A DNA stretch of 64,000 nt, taken from NCBI RefSeq assembly GCF_026000775.1, contig NZ_AP026830.1:733056-797055 (forward strand), given 5' to 3'. The stretch's first letter is position 1, and every line of letters starts with the position of its first letter. Shown here piece after piece: positions 37,115 to 45,852 of this stretch. The notes under the pieces are model-generated. The model was given only the letters and a program-made list of their open reading frames with translations, had not been told where the DNA came from and searched no databases. This stretch comes from Vulcanisaeta souniana JCM 11219. GTDB taxonomy: Archaea > Thermoproteota > Thermoprotei > Thermoproteales > Thermocladiaceae. A program made the position numbers and the translations under genes.

Positions 37115-39804
37115 TGGATATGGTTAAGGTAATACTAAACGGTAAGGAGGTTGAGACCTTCGAGGGAGAGACAATACTAAACCTGGCCAGGAGATATGGC
37201 GTTGAAATACCAACGCTATGTTACTACGAGGGATTTGTAAATGGTTCCTGCAGGATATGCGTCGTTGAGGTCAATGGTAGGCTAATACCATCATGCATAA
37301 CCAAGGTGTCCGATGGCATGAGAATCGAGACTGAGAGCGCGAGGGCTACTGAGGCTAGGAAGACCTTACTAAGGCTCCTACTAAAGAATCATAACCACAG
37401 GAGCAAGGAGGAGCAAATGAGATGCAGGATATGTGATTACGCGGTTAAGTACGGCCTCGAACCAGCGCCAGTAATATCGGACACCAAGGTTGACGATACG
37501 CACCCAGCAATAATATTCAACCCATCGGCCTGCGTAATGTGTAGGAAGTGCGTAATTGCCTGCAGCATTGATCAGAGTAACGACGTTATAGCAGTCATAG
37601 GCAGGGGATCCGGTACTAGGGTTGGCTTTGACCTTGACGCCCCAATGGGTGTATCAAGTTGCGTTAGCTGCGGTGCATGTGTTGATGCATGTCCAACCGG
37701 GGCATTAATGGAAAAGGATTGGGTACCCGCCAATAAGGTTATTGAAACCACATGCCCATACTGCGGCACTGGGTGTCAGGTCGAGTATGGAATTAGGGAT
37801 GGCAGGGTCATCTGGGCCAGGGGTTCCTATGGACATGTGAATGAAGGCAAGCTATGCGTTAAGGGTAAGTTTGGTTATCAATACGTCAACAGCCCCGAGA
37901 GACTCACGAAACCATTAATTAGGAAGCCTGGCGTACCCAAAGGTCCATTAAATGGTAGGCCTATTCATGAGGTATTTAGAGAGGCCACATGGGAGGAAGC
38001 CCTAGACATAATAGCCAGTAAGATCAGGGAGATCCTTGGCAAGTATGGATCAACCGCCATTGGAGGTATAATGAGTGATAGAAGTACTAACGAGAGTATT
38101 TACGCGTTTCAGAAGTTCATGAGGTGCGCTGTTGGTACTGATAGTATTGATCAGTCAGCCACGTTGTGTCACGAACCATCGGCATGGTCCCTAGCCACGC
38201 AACTGGGTTATGGCGCAGCGACCAACCCAATTAGGGATGCGTTGAATTCAAGGACGATAATTGTGGTTGGCTCTAACATGAATGAAACACACCCAGTCAT
38301 TGCCGCCTATGTTAAGAGGGCTGCTAAGCAAGGTGCTCACTTAATAGTCGTTAACCCTATACATACGGAGTTAGCTAGATATGCAGAGTATGAACTCCTA
38401 CTTAGGCCGGGTACGGATGTCGTACTATTCTCGGCAATGGCTAAGTACATAATCGACATGGGTTGGTACGACAGGGAATTCATTAGTAAGCATACTGAGG
38501 GCTTTGAGGATTGGATAAGGAGCCTCGATGTATTTACCTTGGATTTTGCCGAGGAAGTAACTGGAGTACCTAAGGAAGCCATTAGGGAGGTTGCCAGGCT
38601 ATACGCGCTTGAGAGGCCATCGATGATCATGTGGACTCTTGGTATTACGGAGCATGAGAATGGTACGGAGAATGTATCAGCCCTTATAAACCTCGCATTA
38701 CTAACGGGCAATGTAGGTAAGCCGGGCGCTGGTTTAATGCCACTTCGTGGTCAAAATAACGTACAAGGTGGCGCAGATGTTGGGTGTGCACCGGGTAGGT
38801 TGCCTGGTTATCAACCTCTGATGGATCCGGCGGTTAGGAGGCGCTTTGAGGATGCCTGGAGGTGTAGGTTACCGTCCTTCGTTGGCTTTAGGAGTACTGA
38901 GGTGATTGATATGGCTAGGAGGGGCTTGATAAAGATGCTATACATAGTTGGCGAGAACAGTATTAGGTCTCACCCAGACAGTAAGGCTGTTGCTGAGGCA
39001 TTGAGTAAGTTGGAGTTCCTGGTTGTTCAGGACATATTCCTGACAGAGACCGCCGAGTATGCTGATGTTGTATTGCCAGCGGCCTCGGCGGCCCTTGAGG
39101 ATTACGGCACATTCACGAATACGGAGAGGAGGTTGCAATTAACGAGGAAGGTGGTTGATCCGCCAGGTGATGCAAGGCCTGATTGGTGGGTATTCACTGA
39201 ATTGGCTAGGAGACTCGGTTATGACATGGGCTTTAGAAGTAGTTCCGACATAATGAGGGATATTGCGAGGGTAGCACCGATATTTGGCGGTTTAAGCCAT
39301 GAGAGGCTTGAGCGTGAGGGTGGGCTTCAATGGCCGGTGTCGAGTGAGTCTAGTTCAGGAACTCCAATACTGTATGCTGATGGATTTCCGAGGGGTAGGG
39401 CCAGGTTTAGGGTGGTTGGTTGGAGAGACTTTGATGTGGTTATGGAGAGGCTTTACCCATACTCATTAATCATTGGTAGGGAGAGGGCGCAGTACCACAC
39501 TGCGACCATGACGTCGAGGTCACCAATACTTAAGGTCATTTGGAGGGGACCCGTTGTTGAGATGAATCCTGAGGATATGAGGACTGAGGGTATTGAGGAC
39601 GGTGATGTCGTTAAGTTAGTCTCGCCTGCTGGTGAGGTGCCTGCTAGGGTTAGGGCATCGAGTAGGGTTCCGAGGGGCGTATTATTCACCACATTCCATT
39701 ACCCAGAGCTCCTGGCAAATGCTTTGGTCCCGGCTGTACTTAATCCAATTACAAAAACGCCGGCGTATAAGGATACGTGGGTTCGTATTGAGAAAATAAA
39801 ATAA
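37114..39804 (+). CDS. Formate-dehydrogenase-like molybdopterin alpha subunit with NuoG-type N-terminus
   Basis: An 896-residue Mo/W oxidoreductase. The N-terminal 2Fe-2S domain has CYYEGFVNGSCRICVVEVNG, then 4Fe-4S motifs CVMCRKCVIAC and CVSCGACVDACP, then the 4Fe-4S of the catalytic part CPYCGTGCQVEYG. The Mo-ligand Cys is C352 in ATLCHEPSAWS, with His next to it as in formate dehydrogenases. MGWYDREFISKHTEGFEDW and VLFTTFHYPELLAN complete the family. With the NuoE/F fusion it forms a soluble NAD-dependent formate dehydrogenase or related enzyme. No membrane anchor or fdhD gene is near. Confidence 0.82.
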   Translation: MDMVKVILNGKEVETFEGETILNLARRYGVEIPTLCYYEGFVNGSCRICVVEVNGRLIPSCITKVSDGMRIETESARATEARKTLLRLLLKNHNHRSKEEQMRCRICDYAVKYGLEPAPVISDTKVDDTHPAIIFNPSACVMCRKCVIACSIDQSNDVIAVIGRGSGTRVGFDLDAPMGVSSCVSCGACVDACPTGALMEKDWVPANKVIETTCPYCGTGCQVEYGIRDGRVIWARGSYGHVNEGKLCVKGKFGYQYVNSPERLTKPLIRKPGVPKGPLNGRPIHEVFREATWEEALDIIASKIREILGKYGSTAIGGIMSDRSTNESIYAFQKFMRCAVGTDSIDQSATLCHEPSAWSLATQLGYGAATNPIRDALNSRTIIVVGSNMNETHPVIAAYVKRAAKQGAHLIVVNPIHTELARYAEYELLLRPGTDVVLFSAMAKYIIDMGWYDREFISKHTEGFEDWIRSLDVFTLDFAEEVTGVPKEAIREVARLYALERPSMIMWTLGITEHENGTENVSALINLALLTGNVGKPGAGLMPLRGQNNVQGGADVGCAPGRLPGYQPLMDPAVRRRFEDAWRCRLPSFVGFRSTEVIDMARRGLIKMLYIVGENSIRSHPDSKAVAEALSKLEFLVVQDIFLTETAEYADVVLPAASAALEDYGTFTNTERRLQLTRKVVDPPGDARPDWWVFTELARRLGYDMGFRSSSDIMRDIARVAPIFGGLSHERLEREGGLQWPVSSESSSGTPILYADGFPRGRARFRVVGWRDFDVVMERLYPYSLIIGRERAQYHTATMTSRSPILKVIWRGPVVEMNPEDMRTEGIEDGDVVKLVSPAGEVPARVRASSRVPRGVLFTTFHYPELLANALVPAVLNPITKTPAYKDTWVRIEKIK

Positions 39805-39881
39805 GGAACCAGCGTACTATGAATATACATGGAATTCTTATTGGATTTCCACGTAATACGGCATAATTCATTAGTTCAGTA

Positions 39882-40505
39882 TTAGTAAATTGCAAGGCCC
39901 TCAACAGGTTTCGCCATAGCCCTATATGTGTTGCCAGTTTTCTCAACGTTGACGTAATGTAGCCTTGATAGTGCTGTGTTTATTAATCCGTGTATGTAGC
40001 CCTCTGTGAATGATCCGTCTAGTTCCTCGTCGAATGGCTCCTCAAACTCAACCCTAACCTCGTTGTTCCTAATCTCGAGACCCCTGAAGGCAAGCCTGTT
40101 ATAGGCTGTGGCCGTGTATAGGTACGTGTTTATCGTACTCACGGGATCACCCATTGGTATCTCCGTGGCCACCGCCCTCGCGTACTCATAACCAATCCTG
40201 TAGAGGAGCCTACCCACATACTCAGTGCCCATTTGTGCTAGGACCGTCTTAATTGCGGTCATGAAGTGTCTTTGAGAGAAGGACAGCGGTATAATTGGCC
40301 CGCTTATTGCATTCACGAACTCAATATCTCTAATGGAGCCCATGCCGGTTAATAGGGAGTTCACGTTGTCCTCAACGTCAATCATCAAGGCCCTGGAATT
40401 ACCAATGATATTCCTAATGTTAATCCCATAACTAAACATCACAGATGACAACTCATTAATAATACCAGGCCTATCCCTAACAACCCTAAACAACAACCAA
40501 GTCAT
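39882..40505 (-). CDS. ACT-domain protein with V4R-like C-terminal part
   Basis: A 207-residue protein. The N-terminal ACT domain reads RDRPGIINELSSVMFSYGIN (residues about 11-30). The C-terminal part, YRIGYEYARAVATEI and SFTEGYIHGLINTALSRLHY, looks like a V4R small-molecule-binding domain. Such combinations serve as amino-acid or cofactor sensors. ATG 40505 is chosen because a TATA-like tttaaatacc lies about 27 bases before it; the frame extends to 40526. Single gene, oriented toward the formate dehydrogenase operon; regulator role is a guess. Confidence 0.6.
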   Translation of the reverse strand: MTWLLFRVVRDRPGIINELSSVMFSYGINIRNIIGNSRALMIDVEDNVNSLLTGMGSIRDIEFVNAISGPIIPLSFSQRHFMTAIKTVLAQMGTEYVGRLLYRIGYEYARAVATEIPMGDPVSTINTYLYTATAYNRLAFRGLEIRNNEVRVEFEEPFDEELDGSFTEGYIHGLINTALSRLHYVNVEKTGNTYRAMAKPVEGLAIY

Positions 40506-40815
40506 TACAAAGAGTAACTGAAACAAAGGTATTTAAACCCTAGCACAAAATTATTAAAAAAGTCAATTATACGATAAATAATGAGTCAGATGATTAATAA
40601 TTAATATGTACTGGCGTTAAAAAAGACTAAAGAAATAACCCCAGGGCCAGTACAATAGCTAAGGTATCGACGTGGCATCACTGTCCTTTATCAACACAAT
40701 AAAGCATCTGATACAACGAATCATCATGCCCATATCCCTCAATACCAGGCACTAATACACATGAAACGCTACTTACCAATTTCAAGCGGAAAATAAACTC
40801 ATAGCACTCGTCTCA
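40506..40815. other. Intergenic region between ACT-domain gene and pilus genes
   Basis: About 310 bases. On the minus strand, in the same frame just past the pilin stop (two TGA codons in a row), sits an open stretch of about 42 codons (RLKLVSSVSCVLVPGIEGYG then DDSLYQMLYCVDKGQ) that looks coding-like but has no start codon. It may be the remains of a gene or a longer pilin tail. Confidence 0.3.
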
Positions 40816-42255
40816 TCACCTACCGATACATACGTAGTCCCAGTAAGCCACGCCCTGGAACGCATAATTATAATAAAATAGAAGTTCATATTGGTATGGG
40901 TTTGGTAGGTAAATGCCGAAGCCCACGTATTGATATTTTGGGTTACCCTGTATGTAGTTGCTTACGGTAAGTATATAGTTTATCCATGTGTCCGTGAGTA
41001 TCGTGCCTCCCTCAACGTTAATTATATTATTTCTATTTACATTAAATAGGCTCTGAATTGCCGTATCTAGATTGTTAACTGCGACATTTCCCACCCCACT
41101 TCCTGGACTTGGGCTTCCTGTGTTTGATGTCCAGTAAACAATTATTGCCTTGTTATTTTGCGTTATAACAAAGAGAAAGAATACCGTACCATTGACATTG
41201 AATTGCGTGGGATATAGGTAAACGGATACATGTGGATAATCGTTAACCTTTATATTTCGAGAAGAGACATCGTAGTAATACGTAATTACGTAGTAACTTT
41301 GCGCCCCAAATTCTTCAATGGCGTATGTATATATTGGGTTAGGAGCTCCCGCGATACTTCCTTGAATTGCCGTAATGCCCCAGTAGGGGTTTGAGGCACC
41401 CTGAGGATATGTGGTGACTTGTAGGTTATTCAGTGTTGCGTTTCCTACATAGCCGAATGCCATGTTTTGGCCCTGGCACTGCGTGGGGGGCGTTATTGCG
41501 GTGCCCAATGGTGGTTGTTGTACGTTTATCTGTATTGTAGATACTGTCTCGGTGTAATTATTCACTAACACCGTCACTGGTACCGTTATTGCCCCAGCAT
41601 TCGTTATGCTAATTGGTATTGTTACTGCCGCTGAGCTGCTTGGTGGTATTATTGTGCTGTTTATTATTGTGTTCCCGTTTACGTTAGTTATTACCGTGGC
41701 GTTTACCCAACCCGTGGAGTTATTCGTGAGCAAAACAACAGCCTGTACAGTACTCACCGAGCTCAGGTAAATCACGGATGGTACCAATACGCTTACCTCT
41801 ATTGGCCCTCGATATAGGTTTATGCTTAACGTTAAACCTATGTTTGTTGGTATTGATATTACCAGGTTTCCTGCCCCTTTATTAATTAATACACCTGGTA
41901 CTGTTACGTATATCATGCCATCACTAATTACATAATTACAGTACTGCATGTATTGCGTATTTCCCATTATGTATTTACATATGGCCTCTGCATTGTTAGG
42001 TGGTGAGGCGCCGCTTATTTTCATGGAAACTACGTAATTACTCCCTACTGTATTAAATCCGCTCAGTGATACGCTCGTCTCAGTACTCATGAGATTTTCC
42101 AATGCCTGTTGCTTCTCAGTAACGTACTTACTGAAGCCGTTGAGCACGGAATACATGATGGTGAGCGTTATGATGATTATTATGATCATTATTACCATTA
42201 CGTACAATTCCCCCAAGCCCTTATTGCCCAAGCCCCTTTTCTGCCGCAAACCCAT
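40816..42255 (-). CDS. Large type IV pilin-like surface protein
   Basis: A 479-residue protein with a class III archaeal signal peptide: a basic stretch (RQKRGLGNKG) then LGELYVMVIMIIIII, the hydrophobic helix that packs in the filament core. The remainder is a long Thr/Asn/Val-rich beta region with many N-x-S/T sequons, ending NYAFQGVAYWDYVCIGR; much longer than a structural pilin (100-160). It could be a minor or tip pilin with an adhesive ectodomain. It overlaps the upstream pilin gene by about 35 bases. Confidence 0.72.
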   Translation of the reverse strand: MGLRQKRGLGNKGLGELYVMVIMIIIIIITLTIMYSVLNGFSKYVTEKQQALENLMSTETSVSLSGFNTVGSNYVVSMKISGASPPNNAEAICKYIMGNTQYMQYCNYVISDGMIYVTVPGVLINKGAGNLVISIPTNIGLTLSINLYRGPIEVSVLVPSVIYLSSVSTVQAVVLLTNNSTGWVNATVITNVNGNTIINSTIIPPSSSAAVTIPISITNAGAITVPVTVLVNNYTETVSTIQINVQQPPLGTAITPPTQCQGQNMAFGYVGNATLNNLQVTTYPQGASNPYWGITAIQGSIAGAPNPIYTYAIEEFGAQSYYVITYYYDVSSRNIKVNDYPHVSVYLYPTQFNVNGTVFFLFVITQNNKAIIVYWTSNTGSPSPGSGVGNVAVNNLDTAIQSLFNVNRNNIINVEGGTILTDTWINYILTVSNYIQGNPKYQYVGFGIYLPNPYQYELLFYYNYAFQGVAYWDYVCIGR

Positions 42256-42670
42256 CACAGGATACCACCTTCACCTCGTAATTTGTGTTGTATGGTATGT
42301 TTAGGTTTGAGTACTTGAGTATCACCACCTGCCCTGGATCAAGCCTTACCAATGGATTTACTATGCAATTGCTTGATACCGCGATCTGGTATGCCGTTGA
42401 CTCGTTGAGTACGTATACACCTGATACCCCACACGGTTTACTACCGTAGTTGTACAGGGCTATGCTTATTGATGTTATTGAGGATCCCGTGGTGTTAAAT
42501 GCCGTGCTCATTATTGAGAACTCACAAGAACCCGACAGTGCATTAGCGAGTGAGTAACCAAGCGACTCTAAGTACCCGTAGAAGTATCCGAAGATTAACA
42601 AGCTAAGGGCCACGGCTATGACGAGCAGTATTGTCGCACCCACAACCTCACTAATGCCTATGGAAATCAT
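42221..42670 (-). CDS. Type IV pilin-like protein (minor)
   Basis: A 149-residue protein with N-terminal GISEVVGATILLVIAVALSL, the hydrophobic helix of archaeal pilins, followed by a beta-rich domain with Cys residues (SCEFSIM, GSKPCGVSGV, SNCIVNP and VVSCDG) that could form disulfides. Start ATG 42670 was chosen for an upstream ggtgat at good spacing over the frame start at 42706. The prepeptide is very short and lacks an obvious basic residue, so processing is uncertain. Confidence 0.7.
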   Translation of the reverse strand: MISIGISEVVGATILLVIAVALSLLIFGYFYGYLESLGYSLANALSGSCEFSIMSTAFNTTGSSITSISIALYNYGSKPCGVSGVYVLNESTAYQIAVSSNCIVNPLVRLDPGQVVILKYSNLNIPYNTNYEVKVVSCDGFAAEKGLGQ

Positions 42671-42725
42671 GGGAAAATCACCTGCGGCGTGATTTTGACT
42701 TAACATGACTTATGTATTTTATTAT

Positions 42726-43190
42726 TTACGATGATGCCACAACAGACGTTGCGTACTTGGTGCCGCTTGATGTCACGAACAACAGCCCATATGACGTACC
42801 TGACTTTATGCCACATGTTGATGCGAAGTTTGAGCTATTTGTGATTTTTACCGTTGAGCCTGGCGTTATTGAGGTTGCCGTTATTGGTACTTGGCATATT
42901 AGGTTTCCATTCGTTGCATTTAGTAGGTAGACGCCCGTTATGGTTACTGTCACTGAGCCCGTGTTCTGTACGTAGGCGGTCAATCCATTACTTACTGATA
43001 GGCTTACCGCGACTACCTGGAACTGCTCTGGCGTTGCCATTGAGCTAACCTTACTTGTTGTTGCGGATAAGTATCCGCTGAACCACATGTAGAGTAGTAC
43101 TGCGGCTACCACTGTTATGACTATTAGTAGTATGGCTGCAACGATTGGCTCTATACCCATGCTCTTCCTGTTGTTTCTATTTCTGGTCAT
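42726..43190 (-). CDS. Archaeal type IV pilin (major candidate)
   Basis: A 154-residue pilin. The leader MTRNRNNRKSMG is followed by IEPIVAAILLIVITVVAAVL, the standard archaeal type IV pilin N-terminus. The C-terminal beta domain (about 60-154) is Ser/Thr/Val-rich. A TATA box gtttataaaag (minus strand, about 43219-43229) sits about 30-39 bases before the ATG. Its own promoter and first position ahead of the two other pilins suggest it is the main subunit. Confidence 0.82.
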   Translation of the reverse strand: MTRNRNNRKSMGIEPIVAAILLIVITVVAAVLLYMWFSGYLSATTSKVSSMATPEQFQVVAVSLSVSNGLTAYVQNTGSVTVTITGVYLLNATNGNLICQVPITATSITPGSTVKITNSSNFASTCGIKSGTSYGLLFVTSSGTKYATSVVASS

Positions 43191-43395
43191 CAATTTCTAG
43201 TTTATTTTCAATCTTTTATAAACCTTTCTCTTAATTATGGTTGTACATTTACTCAAGTTTTATGTTAAAAATATGGGGTAGCACTAATCCTTGCCCCCTA
43301 CAGGTTTAGAGGCACAGTTGCCGTATTAGGCATGCCTTTGCCTCGTGAGGATCGGCCCGGGGTGTGGTTAGATCGTTGTGGCTTGAATACTGGGC

Positions 43396-44301
43396 TTAGG
43401 TTGTGCCTAGGTATATTGTTAGGTACATTATGTAGTTTGTTAGTGCTAGGATCACTATTAGTATGGATGCGTGTAGTAGGCCTATGGTTGGTTTTCCGTA
43501 AATCATCCTGCCGATTATTGCGCCGGCTATTAATGATTGTATTACACCGCTCATTACTATTATTGATGAGAATAGTTGTACGTTTACTGCGGAGATCGTT
43601 GGCGCCGCAATGCCGCCTACTGATGCTGTTACTGTTATCTTGCTTATGCTTGGCATCATTAGGTAAATCACTATCCCGGCGAGTACTATGTATATTGCCA
43701 TGACCACGTATATCAGTGCCAAGTAAGGCTTGATCTGGTTAGACTTGTCCAGTTGGTAACTTACCGTTTCCTCGAAGGATCTGTAGGCCATGTCTAGGGT
43801 TTCCTGGAGTTTCGCCCCTGACTTAATGGCCGTGTCCAGTATTACTGCGAGTATTGCCAGGTAATTATTGCCTAATTCCCTGGATACCCTGGTTAGGTTT
43901 TCCTTAGTTGTAGTGATGCCCATGCCCTCCTTTGCGATTGATTCGGCGAGTATCCTGCTTAGTCTGCCCCTGCCAACTCTCGTAAGCATTTCTGCAATGC
44001 TGTTCATGGATTGCCCTGAGCCTAGGCCGTCCCTGAGTATCCTGATTACCGTGGGTATATCCATGAGTATTTCATCGTTTGCCCTCCAGAGCCTGTACTC
44101 CGTTATGGATAGTGGTAATAATTCGAGGGCTATGGCTATGGCTGTTAACGTGGCCCCCAGTATGCTGTAGGGTATTGGCGCATTCAGCACTAGTTTGCCG
44201 ATGTTTATTTGGATGTAGGTCCTCGGTAGTAATACGTACGATGCCGCTATTGTAATGATCGCGGCAATTATTGTTATTAATAACATTGTTCTTCTCCGCA
44301 T
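43396..44301 (-). CDS. Half-size TadC/FlaJ-like pilus membrane platform protein
   Basis: A 301-residue T2SF-family protein with three to four membrane segments at the ends (residues 5-25, 40-60, 205-225, 245-265, 275-297). Its cytosolic domain reads LRDGLGSGQSMNSIAEMLTR then IAKEGMGITTTKENLTRVSR and LQETLDMAYRSFEETVSYQL, the typical T2SF core. It lacks the second T2SF repeat found in usual 500-residue archaeal platform proteins. The pilus ATPase is encoded divergently, separated by an 87-base promoter region. Confidence 0.8.
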   Translation of the reverse strand: MRRRTMLLITIIAAIITIAASYVLLPRTYIQINIGKLVLNAPIPYSILGATLTAIAIALELLPLSITEYRLWRANDEILMDIPTVIRILRDGLGSGQSMNSIAEMLTRVGRGRLSRILAESIAKEGMGITTTKENLTRVSRELGNNYLAILAVILDTAIKSGAKLQETLDMAYRSFEETVSYQLDKSNQIKPYLALIYVVMAIYIVLAGIVIYLMMPSISKITVTASVGGIAAPTISAVNVQLFSSIIVMSGVIQSLIAGAIIGRMIYGKPTIGLLHASILIVILALTNYIMYLTIYLGTT

Positions 44302-44309
44302 ATTATGCC

Positions 44310-44333
44310 TTAATTCAGTAGATCCTGAATTAA
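44310..44333. promoter_or_regulatory. Perfect 9-bp inverted repeat between the divergent pilus operons
   Basis: TTAATTCAG (44310-44318), spacer TAGATC, CTGAATTAA (44325-44333). It covers the promoter region just upstream of the TadC-like ATG at 44301 and lies some 55 bases before the ATPase GTG at 44389. Symmetry, A/T content and position suit a dimeric regulator that could govern both operons at once. Confidence 0.6.
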
Positions 44334-44388
44334 AGGTTATAAATCTTAAGTTTTAAAAATTTATAGCCCACGCATTGATAATTATATT

Positions 44389-45852
44389 GTGATTAAGGAG
44401 AGCGTTGAGTTGGTTGATGAGTATGAGGTTGTCAAGGGATTAATTGGCGCATTCATTGTTAGGGATAAGGCCACTGGGCTTTATTTATATAATGTCGTTG
44501 AGCCCATGCTTAGTGATAATGCCAGCAGAGTTCTTGCAAGGACCAGGGAGTTACTCAGGGTAAGTAGTGCCTTGCCTGAGGGCAGTAATAGTGTTGAGGG
44601 TTACCTGAAGTCGTTGGTTGATGAGACAATGGGTAGGTTGAGGATTAAGTTGAGTGATGAGGAGTTGAGGGGTGTCATGTATTACCTGATGCGGGATACC
44701 GTGGGTTACGGCAGGATTGACCCGTTGATTAGGGATGATTATATTGAGGATGTTAATATTAATGGCCCGAATAAGCCTGTTTACGTGTGGCACAGTAAGT
44801 ATGAACACTTGAGGGCTAATATTACCCTGAGCAATGAGGAGTTGAATAGCCTTGTTGTGAAGATTAGTCAGAGGATTGGTAAGAACGTTAGTTCAGCATA
44901 CCCAATACTGGAGGGCTTACTGCCTGAGGGTCTTAGGGTTGAGCTTGGGCTTAGGGATGTCTCACCCTATGGACCAATAATAACTATTAGGAAGTTCAAG
45001 ACTAATCCAATAACTATTGTTGATTTGATAATGGATGGTGTTATTAGTGCAGAGGCTATGGCGACGTTATGGTTCATGCTTGAGAATGGCATAAGCATGG
45101 TCATCATTGGTCCGACTGGTGCGGGTAAAACGACCTTGCTCAATGCATTACTATTCCTCATAAGGCCTGAGGCTAGGATTGTGACAATTGAGGATACTAG
45201 GGAGATAAACATACCCCATGAGCAGTGGGTTCCGTTGGTTGTTAGGGAATCCGAAACGACCGGTGTCCAGAGCATAGTGGCCTATGACCTTGTCAAGGTC
45301 TCCATGAGAATTAGGCCTGATTACCTGGTTGTTGGTGAGTTAAGGGGTGAGGAGGCCTACGTCTTCTTTCAGGGACTGGCCAGTGGGCACACTGGCCTTG
45401 CCACAATACATGCAAGCTCCCTGAGCGCCGCCGTGAGGAGGCTGTTGTCTAAACCCATGAGCGTTCCTCCAGCCCTGATACCCCTGGCCAACGTGTTCAT
45501 ATTAATTAATAGGGTGAAGGTTGGTGGTAGGATTGTCAGGCGCGTCATGGATATTAGCGAGTTATTGGACGTGACGAGGAGTGGCTTAAGGTTTAATACC
45601 CTGTTTAGGTGGAGTAAGGATAGGGATGAGCTTGTCAGGTTGAGTGATAGTACCTTAATTGCTGATCTTGTGAGGATGGGTAGGGTGTCTCAGGAGGAGG
45701 TTGATAGGGAGCTCAAGAGGAGGGTTGAGATTATGGTGACTATGGCTAAGTACGGGTTTAGGTCGCCCGATGCCGTGTTTAGGGTCACCAGGAATTACTA
45801 CGTGGACCCAGAGAGGACCTATAGGACCTTGATTAGCGGTGAATTGCCTTGA
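44389..45852 (+). CDS. Type II/IV secretion-family pilus assembly ATPase
   Basis: A 487-residue GspE/FlaI/TadA-type motor. Walker A is IIGPTGAGKTTLLNALL, with upstream EGLLPEGLRVELGLRDVSPY; the Asp box is VTIEDTREINIPHEQWVPL, Walker B DYLVVGELRGEEAYVFFQGL, and the His box GHTGLATIHASS. The GTG start follows a TATA-like aaaatttatag by about 25 bases. It powers filament assembly via the platform protein encoded immediately downstream, with overlap of four bases. Confidence 0.9.
   Translation: MIKESVELVDEYEVVKGLIGAFIVRDKATGLYLYNVVEPMLSDNASRVLARTRELLRVSSALPEGSNSVEGYLKSLVDETMGRLRIKLSDEELRGVMYYLMRDTVGYGRIDPLIRDDYIEDVNINGPNKPVYVWHSKYEHLRANITLSNEELNSLVVKISQRIGKNVSSAYPILEGLLPEGLRVELGLRDVSPYGPIITIRKFKTNPITIVDLIMDGVISAEAMATLWFMLENGISMVIIGPTGAGKTTLLNALLFLIRPEARIVTIEDTREINIPHEQWVPLVVRESETTGVQSIVAYDLVKVSMRIRPDYLVVGELRGEEAYVFFQGLASGHTGLATIHASSLSAAVRRLLSKPMSVPPALIPLANVFILINRVKVGGRIVRRVMDISELLDVTRSGLRFNTLFRWSKDRDELVRLSDSTLIADLVRMGRVSQEEVDRELKRRVEIMVTMAKYGFRSPDAVFRVTRNYYVDPERTYRTLISGELP

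Noticed and set aside
43332..43703. Leu-rich plus-strand frame
   Set aside because: It is antisense to the TadC-like gene and has codon use unlike real genes here.
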